From: JBBQBQ01 sp038317685
Lineage (GTDB): Bacteria > Desulfobacterota > Desulfuromonadia > Desulfuromonadales > DDH964
Assembly: GCA_038317685.1 (NCBI GenBank)
Contig: JBBQBQ010000046.1
Location: 1-18,079 of the forward strand
DNA: 18,079 nucleotides
Direction of reading: 5' to 3'
Positions 7,934 to 12,664 of the stretch are shown here, piece after piece. Under the pieces are notes generated by a model. That model was not told where the DNA came from. It ran no database searches and worked only from the letters and a program-made list of their open reading frames with translations. Within the stretch, counting starts at the first letter, position 1; each line of letters starts with the position of its first letter. Position numbers and translations under genes: made by a program.

Positions 7934-8338
7934 ATGCTCAAAAAGATTTGCGCGATTTTAATCCTGACCTGCTTCACCAGCGCGTGCGCCAATCAGGCGA
8001 TGATCCTCTCCGAGCCGTCCGGTGCCCGGGTTTCGATCGACGGTCGGACCATCGGCGTAACCCCTTGTTCCTATGACTATGCCAACAGTAGTGGTGGTTC
8101 CTTTGCGGTCATCGTGGAAAAGCCGGGATACGAAGCGATTGACTATCAAATCCAGGCCGACGAGACCGACACCAGTGCCCGCAACAGCTGGCTCGCCGCC
8201 GGTCTGGTCTGGAGCCCCCTGTGGCTCGGTGCTTTTTTCACCAAAAAATTGAAAGACAGCTACAACTTTGTGATGAAAAAGGTTCAGCCCCAGTTCACCG
8301 CGCAGGCCCAGCCGGAGAGCGAACCCCGGAAGTTCTGA
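7934..8338 (+). CDS. Small PEGA-domain lipoprotein
   Basis: A 134-residue predicted lipoprotein. The N-terminus is a lipoprotein signal (KK, hydrophobic run, then TSAC with Cys18). Residues about 23-60 match a PEGA domain, a small beta-sandwich repeat often found in surface or envelope proteins: SEPSGARVSIDGRTIGVTPC, followed by VIVEKPGYEAIDYQI. A hydrophobic, tryptophan-rich segment (about 77-93, WLAAGLVWSPLWLGAFF) follows and may dip into or cross a membrane. The C-terminal tail is polar and Gln/Pro-rich. The ATG has GAGG seven bases upstream. The gene stands alone between a sigma-54 promoter and a perfect terminator, so it is a single-gene transcript. The combination resembles small lipoproteins of unknown role. 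The substrate or partner is unknown. Confidence 0.85.
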   Translation: MLKKICAILILTCFTSACANQAMILSEPSGARVSIDGRTIGVTPCSYDYANSSGGSFAVIVEKPGYEAIDYQIQADETDTSARNSWLAAGLVWSPLWLGAFFTKKLKDSYNFVMKKVQPQFTAQAQPESEPRKF

Positions 8339-8362
8339 GGCGCCGACGAGTGACGAACTGTC

Positions 8363-8392
8363 AGGGCAGACCGCAAGGTCTGCCCTTTTTTT
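8363..8392 (+). terminator. Intrinsic terminator of the lipoprotein gene
   Basis: A perfect 10-bp stem, AGGGCAGACC against GGTCTGCCCT, with a GCAA tetraloop, is followed by an uninterrupted T-run ending at 8392. The T-run overlaps the TAA stop of the leftward gene (8391-8393). In the leftward direction no T-run follows the hairpin, so it should work mainly for the lipoprotein transcript. Confidence 0.95.
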
Positions 8393-8846
8393 AATTGGCG
8401 GACGGTGCGATCTCACAGATCATGGCGGGGTTGATCAGATAGTGAGCGGCCCCACTGTCGAGGAGAAAGAAGGTCCCTTGAAGGTTGAGGAAATCCTGGA
8501 GGCGGTTTTTCCCCTCGGGCGCTTCGAGGGTGAGGGTCCCATGCAGCACTTCGCCGCCGAGAAAGACCAGGCGCACCGCCAGGCGGTGGCCGAAGGAGCG
8601 AGGGGCGTCAGGGTCAGAATCGAAGCGCAGGTGGCTGACAACGTTTTTATTCACCAGGCTGAAGCTCCCGTCGGCCTTGCGAAGAGGGAGGAATGGCTCG
8701 GGTTCCCTGAAGAGTTCCAGCGGGGACTGGGGGCCGGAATGGGTCGGACTGAGGGGGCTGAGGTAGACCACTCCTTCGCGGACCAAACCGTCGCAGAGAA
8801 AAAGGGTGACCGCGCACTCCAGCTTGTCGATGTGGTAAATGCTCAT
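8391..8846 (-). CDS. Conserved-looking protein of unknown function with two similar halves
   Basis: A 151-residue protein I do not recognise. No signal peptide, membrane span or catalytic motif is seen. It reads as two related modules of about 60 residues. One starts near residue 10 (AVTLFLCDGLVREGVVYL ... SPLELF..PEPFLPL ... VNKNVVSHL). The other starts near 92 (AVRLVFLGGEVLHGTLTL ... RLQDFLN..GTFFLLD ... INPAMICEI). Each has the pattern strand, G-x-V-x-x-G turn, strand, loop, an F-L-x-L strand and a closing [VI]N strand, which suggests a small duplicated beta-barrel. The start chosen has GGGAGAA about eight bases upstream; an in-frame ATG further upstream would overlap the promoter. It is divergent from the potassium transporter genes and shares their intergenic operator. 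Confidence 0.7.
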   Translation of the reverse strand: MSIYHIDKLECAVTLFLCDGLVREGVVYLSPLSPTHSGPQSPLELFREPEPFLPLRKADGSFSLVNKNVVSHLRFDSDPDAPRSFGHRLAVRLVFLGGEVLHGTLTLEAPEGKNRLQDFLNLQGTFFLLDSGAAHYLINPAMICEIAPSAN

Positions 8847-8877
8847 GGGGACGGTTCTCCCGGGAAAGAATGGGACC

Positions 8878-8906
8878 ATTCTAGTCTCGATTCCCCTCTC
8901 CGGCAA
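8878..8906 (-). promoter_or_regulatory. Promoter of the leftward unknown gene
   Basis: On the minus strand TTGCCG (8906-8901) and TAGAAT (8883-8878) are separated by exactly 17 bases, matching 4/6 and 5/6 of the sigma-70 hexamers. They lie 32 bases upstream of the start codon. The -35 hexamer lies inside the left arm of the 14-bp inverted repeat. Confidence 0.65.
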
Positions 8907-8963
8907 GGCCAAAGCCAGGACTTGCGGTTGAGAATTTGCCTTGATTTGGCCTTGCCGGCAAGG
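8900..8963. promoter_or_regulatory. Inverted-repeat operator candidate between divergent genes
   Basis: CCGGCAAGGCCAAA (8900-8913) recurs as a perfect reverse complement at 8945-8958, with a 31-base centre. The right arm also continues into a second symmetric element, CCTTGCCGGCAAGG (8950-8963), a perfect 14-bp palindrome. As a result CCGGCAAGG occurs twice in direct orientation (8900 and 8955). One arm covers the -35 of the leftward promoter and the palindrome fills the spacer of the rightward one. This layout is typical of a regulator that controls both genes. Confidence 0.65.
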
Positions 8964-8969
8964 TAGCAT
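8941..8969 (+). promoter_or_regulatory. Candidate promoter of the potassium uptake genes
   Basis: TTGATT (8941-8946) and TAGCAT (8964-8969) are 17 bases apart, each 4/6 to the sigma-70 consensus, ending 20 bases before the start codon. The 14-bp palindrome occupies most of the spacer, so a bound protein would block it. Confidence 0.5.
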
Positions 8970-8989
8970 CGCGGAAAAAACGAGAGACC

Positions 8990-10357
8990 ATGCATCCGCT
9001 CCGATTGCGCCTGAAAAATCTTTCCCCTGGAACCATACTGATTACCGGTTATGCGGCCGCCATTCTGACCGGCGGGATCTTGCTGGCCTTGCCGCTGGCG
9101 GCGCAGGGTCCATCGATCTCCTTCCTTGACGGGCTCTTCACAGCGACTTCGGCGATGTGCGTCACTGGCTTGGCCGTGGTCGATACCGGAACCCGCTTCT
9201 CCCTATTCGGTCAATTGGTGATCCTGACCCTGATCCAGATCGGCGGTTTGGGGATCACGACCTTTTCCGTTTATCTCTTCTTTTACCTTCGGCTGGGGGT
9301 GGGCATCCGCGGCCGCTGGATCCTGCACGAAACCCTGCTGCATACCCCGGTCGATTCGATGCGCGATCTGGTGCGCAGCATCTTCCGCCTCACTCTTGCT
9401 ATCGAAGGGGTAGGGGCCGCGCTCCTGGCGATCGTCTTTATCCCCCAACAGGGGATTATCAAAGGGGGATATTTCGCAGTCTTCCATGCCGTCTCGGCGT
9501 TCTGCAACGCCGGCTTCGCCCTCTTTCCCGACAGCTTGGTCAGCTACCGGAGTCACCCTTTGGTGAATATCACCATCATGGTTTTGATCATTCTCGGCGG
9601 GATCGGCTTTCTGGTCATGAGGGAGGTGGCGGCTCTGGCCCAGGCCGGGACCTTGCGTCGCCGGATGTCGCTTCATTCCAAGCTGGTGCTGCTGACCTCG
9701 GCCGGGTTGATTTTCGGCGGGGCGCTGGTGATCGGTCTTTTGGAGTGGCGAACCGGGCTCCGCGGCATGAGCTTCTGGGAAGGGTTCTGGACCGCCACGT
9801 TCCAGTCGGTCACGGCGCGGACCGCCGGTTTCAACACCATCGACCTCAACCTCTTCGGCGCTCCGACCATTGTTTTCATCTCTTTTCTGATGTTTATCGG
9901 TGCCTCTCCAGGGTCCTGCGGCGGCGGGATCAAAACCACCAGTCTGGCGATCTTCTTCAGCATTCTGCACAGCCGCCTCAAGGGGATCTCCCATACCAAC
10001 GTCTTTCGCCGGACCCTTCCGGAAGAGGTCGTGACCAAGACCCTGAGCCTGGTGATGCTGGCGATGCTGCTGGTCGGAGTGGCGGTCTTCGCTCTTTTGG
10101 CAGTCCATGGCGCCGGGGTTCCCCTGCTCCAGAGCCGGGGCTATTTCATGGATTATTTCTTCGAGGCGGTTTCGGCCTTCGGCACGGTCGGTTTATCCCT
10201 GGGGATCACTCCGATGTTGGGCGGCGCCGGGAAATGCATTATTATTCTGCTGATGTTCATCGGCCGGGTCGGGTTGCTGACGGTGGCGTTCACCATCGCG
10301 CGCCGCAGCCGTCCCGAAGCCGTTCGCTACGGTGAGGAAAACATCATGATCGGCTGA
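8990..10357 (+). CDS. TrkH/KtrB-family potassium uptake channel subunit
   Basis: A 455-residue inner membrane protein of the superfamily of K+ transporters, built from four M1-P-M2 repeats. The four selectivity-filter regions are visible: SAMCVTGLAV (Gly60), AFCNAGFAL (Gly175), TARTAGFNT (Gly280) and AFGTVGLSLG (Gly401). The third repeat is followed by GASPGSCGGGIKTTS, the conserved intramembrane loop that gates the pore in KtrB/TrkH. The length is nearer to KtrB (about 450) than to E. coli TrkH (483). It moves K+ inward, with Na+ or H+ coupling proposed for relatives. A gating RCK subunit gene follows 27 bases downstream, making a two-gene unit. The start ATG has a GAGAG ribosome site. Regulation at the shared inverted repeat upstream is likely. 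Confidence 0.93.
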   Translation: MHPLRLRLKNLSPGTILITGYAAAILTGGILLALPLAAQGPSISFLDGLFTATSAMCVTGLAVVDTGTRFSLFGQLVILTLIQIGGLGITTFSVYLFFYLRLGVGIRGRWILHETLLHTPVDSMRDLVRSIFRLTLAIEGVGAALLAIVFIPQQGIIKGGYFAVFHAVSAFCNAGFALFPDSLVSYRSHPLVNITIMVLIILGGIGFLVMREVAALAQAGTLRRRMSLHSKLVLLTSAGLIFGGALVIGLLEWRTGLRGMSFWEGFWTATFQSVTARTAGFNTIDLNLFGAPTIVFISFLMFIGASPGSCGGGIKTTSLAIFFSILHSRLKGISHTNVFRRTLPEEVVTKTLSLVMLAMLLVGVAVFALLAVHGAGVPLLQSRGYFMDYFFEAVSAFGTVGLSLGITPMLGGAGKCIIILLMFIGRVGLLTVAFTIARRSRPEAVRYGEENIMIG

Positions 10358-10384
10358 ACCTTTGGCCGAGGAAAGGATCTGGGC

Positions 10385-11041
10385 GTGAAACGTTTCTGCG
10401 TCATCGGTCTCGGAAACTTTGGTTTCCATGTGGCCAGCACCCTCTACAACCAGGGACATGAAGTCGTTGCCATCGATACCGATCGGGAGAAAGTCCAGCA
10501 TATTCAGGACCATGCTTCCTACGCCATCCTCGGTGATGCCGCCAACAAGGAATTTCTCAAGGGGCAAGGGATTCCGGAGATGGATGCCGTCATCGTTTCC
10601 ACCGGTGAACGTTCCCACCTGTCAACTTTGATTACCCTCTATCTGCGGGAGCTGAAGGCCCCGCGGATTCTGGTGAAGGCGGTCAATGAAGACCATGGCC
10701 GAATCCTGGAGAAGATCGGCGCCACCGATATCATCTTTCCGGAGAAGGACATGGCGCTCAAGCTGGCGCGGAGCCTGGCCAGTCCCAACATTCTCGAATA
10801 CATCCCTCTTGCTGAGGATTATTCGATTTCGGAGTCTGCCCCCCCGGCCCATTTTGTCGGCAAAAATCTCATCGACCTCGACCTTCGCCGGCGCTTCAAC
10901 GTGACCATCATCGGTATCAAGGATGTCCTGACCGACGTGTTTACCATTTCCCCGGCCCCCAGCCATGTCATCAAGGACAGCGATTTGCTGGTGCTGATCG
11001 GCAAATCAACGGATGTCGAAAGGGCCTGTAGCAAGAAGTGA
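10385..11041 (+). CDS. KtrA/TrkA-type RCK regulatory subunit of the potassium channel
   Basis: A 218-residue cytosolic gating protein. The RCK-N Rossmann domain shows the dinucleotide loop GLGNFG (8-13) and the acidic end of beta 2 (AIDTD, Asp31). The RCK-C domain occupies about 135-215 (FVGKNLIDLDLRRRFNVTIIGI ... DLLVLIGKSTDVER). Such subunits form an octameric ring under the channel dimer and open or close it on ATP/ADP or NAD(H) binding. The single RCK pair and the length fit KtrA and not the duplicated E. coli TrkA. Translation starts at GTG, with AAAGGA about eight bases upstream. It is the second gene of the potassium unit. No terminator was found directly after it except the hairpin at 11111-11140, which also sits in the rubrerythrin leader. 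Confidence 0.93.
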   Translation: MKRFCVIGLGNFGFHVASTLYNQGHEVVAIDTDREKVQHIQDHASYAILGDAANKEFLKGQGIPEMDAVIVSTGERSHLSTLITLYLRELKAPRILVKAVNEDHGRILEKIGATDIIFPEKDMALKLARSLASPNILEYIPLAEDYSISESAPPAHFVGKNLIDLDLRRRFNVTIIGIKDVLTDVFTISPAPSHVIKDSDLLVLIGKSTDVERACSKK

Positions 11042-11072
11042 CGATGCGGGGGAACGGTCCCTGGATGGGCGA

Positions 11073-11111
11073 TTGACATTCAAGGAGGGTCAGGTAAACT
11101 GGCAACAGTTT
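11073..11111 (+). promoter_or_regulatory. Promoter and dyad operator of rubrerythrin
   Basis: A perfect -35 TTGACA (11073-11078) and TAAACT (11095-11100) have a 16-base spacer. A perfect dyad AAACTG-GCAA-CAGTTT (11096-11111) overlaps the -10 and the expected start point near 11107. It looks like a repressor site, though it does not match the PerR or Fur boxes I know. Confidence 0.6.
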
Positions 11112-11140
11112 GGCCGGTGGCTCCGGCCACAATTTTTTTT
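11111..11140 (+). terminator. Terminator-like hairpin directly before the rubrerythrin ribosome site
   Basis: TGGCCGG (11111-11117) pairs with CCGGCCA (11123-11129) around loop TGGCT. Then come CAA, eight T (11133-11140) and AGGAG (11141-11145) of rubrerythrin. It can end the potassium-operon transcript. For transcripts from the promoter just upstream it starts only about four bases after the start point and could act as a 5' protective or attenuating hairpin. Confidence 0.65.
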
Positions 11141-11152
11141 AGGAGACGACGT

Positions 11153-11662
11153 ATGTCTGAACTGAAGGGATCGAAAACCGAACAGGACCTGCTGGAGGCT
11201 TTTGCCGGGGAATCCCAGGCGAACCGCAAGTACCTGGCTTTTGCCAAAAAAGCCGACCAGGAGGGTCATCCCCAGGTCGCCAAGCTGTTCCGGGCCGCGG
11301 CGGAGGCGGAGACCATCCATGCCCACGCCCATCTGCGCGCACTGGGAGGAATCGGGCCGACCGCAGCCAACCTCCAGGAAGCGATCGCAGGTGAAACCCA
11401 CGAATTTACCAAGATGTATCCGGCGATGATCGCCGATGCGAGCCGGGAAGGGTTTGACGTGGCCTTGAGGAGCTTTAGCTTTGCCAATGCGGTCGAAGAA
11501 GTCCATGCGGCGCTTTACCAAAAGGCCCTAGACCATCTCGGCAAGAATGGTGTCGTCGACTATTATGTCTGCCAGGTCTGTGGGAATACCCTGGAAGGAG
11601 AACCCGACGGTCCCTGCGAAGTCTGCGCATCGGCCCAGAGCGCTTTCCGCAAGATCGACTGA
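11153..11662 (+). CDS. Rubrerythrin
   Basis: A 169-residue cytosolic non-haem diiron peroxidase that reduces H2O2 in anaerobes with electrons from rubredoxin or an NADH reductase. The ferritin-like four-helix part supplies the diiron ligands Glu20 (FAGESQAN), Glu53/His56 (AETIHAHAH), Glu81/Glu84 (AGETHEFTKMYP) and Glu115/His118 (VEEVHAALY). The C-terminal rubredoxin-like domain has CQVC (140/143) and CEVC (155/158) for the electron-transfer iron. The length and domain order are those of classical rubrerythrin. AGGAG lies seven bases before the ATG; an upstream in-frame start would lie inside the leader hairpin and is rejected. It heads a group of oxygen-defence and cysteine-rich genes and has its own terminator. 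All key residues are present. Confidence 0.95.
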   Translation: MSELKGSKTEQDLLEAFAGESQANRKYLAFAKKADQEGHPQVAKLFRAAAEAETIHAHAHLRALGGIGPTAANLQEAIAGETHEFTKMYPAMIADASREGFDVALRSFSFANAVEEVHAALYQKALDHLGKNGVVDYYVCQVCGNTLEGEPDGPCEVCASAQSAFRKID

Positions 11663-11685
11663 CCCACCCTGCAGCAAGGGCCTCC

Positions 11686-11715
11686 AAAGAGCCGGGCTTC
11701 AGGGCCCGGCTCTTT
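11686..11715. terminator. Intrinsic terminator after rubrerythrin
   Basis: A perfect 12-bp stem, AAAGAGCCGGGC against GCCCGGCTCTTT, has loop TTCAGG. It begins 23 bases after the stop codon. The T-rich end is short (TTTCATT), and an A-run precedes it for the other strand. Confidence 0.85.
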
Positions 11716-11781
11716 CATTGCCGGATTCGACCGTTGAGCCGCGGTTATCACTCTAACCATCCGTCTGGAGTCTGACCCCCC

Positions 11782-12111
11782 ATGGAAAAATGTCCGGTCT
11801 GCAAAGAGCTGAAGAAAGGTAAATACTGGTGCAAGGGGTGCGGCACCATGTTCCTTTGCCCCAACCAGGGGTGTGGTGCCGAAATCCGGAAGCGCGATGG
11901 CGAGGAATGTCCGCGCTGCGGGCTGCTCTTTGCCCCCTACCGGGAGACTCAGAAACTGGTTCGTCTCTGCCCTAAATGCAAGAAGTTTCAGGGCCTGGCA
12001 GAACCCCAGTGCAAATCCTGCCGGTACTGGTTCAACTGCCCCAGCTGCGGGCACAAGGTCCCCTCGACCAGCATGCTGACCTGCCCCCGATGTGCCACCA
12101 GTTTGCGATGA
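11782..12111 (+). CDS. Small protein with four zinc-ribbon knuckle pairs (16 cysteines)
   Basis: A 109-residue, probably cytosolic protein of unknown role, almost wholly made of zinc ribbons. The 16 cysteines (15% of residues) are at 4, 7, 17, 20, 26, 31, 43, 46 and at 63, 66, 77, 80, 86, 89, 101, 104. The two sets of eight have nearly the same spacing, so the protein is a tandem duplication of one double zinc ribbon (CPxC ... CKxC ... CP..C ... CPRC). This would bind four metals. It resembles double-zinc-ribbon proteins that act as adaptors or nucleic-acid binders, but no catalytic domain is attached. The ribosome site is weak (GGAG eleven bases before the ATG). It follows rubrerythrin but is separated from it by a terminator, so it needs its own promoter, which I could not identify. 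Confidence 0.8.
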   Translation: MEKCPVCKELKKGKYWCKGCGTMFLCPNQGCGAEIRKRDGEECPRCGLLFAPYRETQKLVRLCPKCKKFQGLAEPQCKSCRYWFNCPSCGHKVPSTSMLTCPRCATSLR

Positions 12112-12152
12112 AAAAAGCTGAGGGTCACTGCTCCCCCGAGATAAGGGCGGGG

Positions 12153-12257
12153 TCATGGCTTGGTTCGCTTGGGCAACCCCAGCAGGCGGTGCAGGATAAT
12201 GATCAGAATGAAGCCGAGGGCGAGTAGCCCGCCGGCCGAAAGCAGGACGGTAATCAC
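12153..12257 (-). CDS. Tiny single-span membrane protein (34 residues)
   Basis: This very short frame starts with GTG after a GAGGGGGA ribosome site (spacer about five bases). It encodes a hydrophobic helix (residues about 3-22, ITVLLSAGGLLALGFILIII) and a basic tail ending HRLLGLPKRTKP. The positive-inside rule would place the C-terminus in the cytoplasm. TATAAA lies about 40 bases upstream on the same strand as a possible -10, but no good -35 was found. I do not recognise a family. It lies downstream of the selenoprotein terminator on the same strand and converges on the zinc-ribbon gene. The support is the ribosome site, composition and a clean stop; a chance frame cannot be excluded. Confidence 0.5.
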   Translation of the reverse strand: MITVLLSAGGLLALGFILIIILHRLLGLPKRTKP

Positions 12258-12316
12258 GAAATCCCCCTCGGCTAGATGGTGCACCTTTTATAGCGCGCCA
12301 TTCTCACAGAAGTCTC

Positions 12317-12371
12317 ACCATCCCCAATAAAAAGCCCGGCCATGGCGGCCGGGCTTTTTATTGGGGATGGT
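12317..12371. terminator. Very long perfect palindromic bidirectional terminator
   Basis: Arms of 25 bases (12317-12341 and 12347-12371) are fully complementary around loop ATGGC. The core is GCCCGGCC/GGCCGGGC flanked by A5 and T5, so both strands carry a GC stem followed by a T-run. It can end the leftward selenoprotein transcript and any rightward transcript from the zinc-ribbon gene. The TAA stop of the selenoprotein (12360-12358) lies within one arm. Confidence 0.92.
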
Positions 12372-12525
12372 CGGAGGAAGTGGACTCAGGGTCGGATGCT
12401 TCGGTCTTCCGAACCGGAAGACTACAGGATGAGGAGAGTCAGGTATCGACGCCGAGTCGTGGCAGAATCCAGCGGTTGAGAAGATACCAGACGAGCAACA
12501 GGCCGAGCAGGCCGAACATTTCCAT
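12358..12525 (-). CDS. Small membrane-anchored selenoprotein (TGA read as selenocysteine)
   Basis: A 55-residue protein if TGA at 12441-12439 is decoded as selenocysteine. Translation starts at an ATG with GGAGG six bases upstream. Residues about 3-20 are a membrane helix (MFGLLGLLLVWYLLNRW), then ILPRLGVDT, then Sec29, LSSSC with Cys34, and a polar Ser/Asp/Glu-rich tail to TAA. Evidence for readthrough: a perfect 8-bp hairpin with loop GTT begins 16 bases after TGA, its loop 24 bases away with G first, as in bacterial SECIS elements; the downstream frame stays open until a stop embedded in the terminator; and a Cys follows close to the Sec. From memory, similar short anchor-plus-U proteins occur in Desulfuromonadales; this is unverified. 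The Sec-containing part could act in thiol or peroxide chemistry at the membrane. If TGA were a true stop the product would be a bare 28-residue helix. Confidence 0.8.
12404..12422 (-). promoter_or_regulatory. Bacterial SECIS-like hairpin
   Basis: On the minus strand GTCTTCCG pairs with CGGAAGAC around apical loop GTT, or loop GGTTC if the top pair opens. The loop starts 24 bases after the TGA, and G is its first base. Known bacterial SECIS elements sit immediately downstream of UGA with a small loop that begins with G, read by SelB. The hairpin is also coding, so its perfect pairing is constrained by two functions. Confidence 0.75.
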
Positions 12526-12552
12526 GGGAGACCTCCAAGAATAATTTTTATC

Positions 12553-12581
12553 ACTATATATGAATACTCATCTTTTTACAA
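12553..12581 (-). promoter_or_regulatory. Promoter of the selenoprotein gene
   Basis: On the minus strand TTGTAA (12581-12576) and TATAGT (12558-12553) are spaced by 17 bases, 4/6 and 5/6 to the sigma-70 hexamers, in an A/T-rich stretch that stands out from the GC-rich surroundings. It lies 27 bases before the start codon and its -35 is 16 bases from the divergent -35 of the superoxide reductase promoter. Confidence 0.7.
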
Positions 12582-12597
12582 GGCGTGAAGCGGGCGG

Positions 12598-12625
12598 TTG
12601 ACAGGGTCGGGGGTCACGCTATAGT
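12598..12625 (+). promoter_or_regulatory. Promoter of the superoxide reductase gene
   Basis: TTGACA (12598-12603, perfect) and TATAGT (12620-12625, 5/6) have a 16-base spacer, 39 bases before the start codon. It is among the strongest promoter matches in the window. It is back to back with the selenoprotein promoter, so one regulator could act on both. Confidence 0.75.
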
Positions 12626-12664
12626 TCCACCACGGTTCCAGCCCAGGAGAAAAGGAGGTTGATA

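Noticed and set aside
12131..12155. TGA ending the 34-residue frame as a second selenocysteine codon
   Set aside because: A CCCCG/CGGGG hairpin follows immediately, but its stem begins at the TGA itself, the loop has no G in the first two positions, and the continued frame runs antisense into the zinc-ribbon gene.
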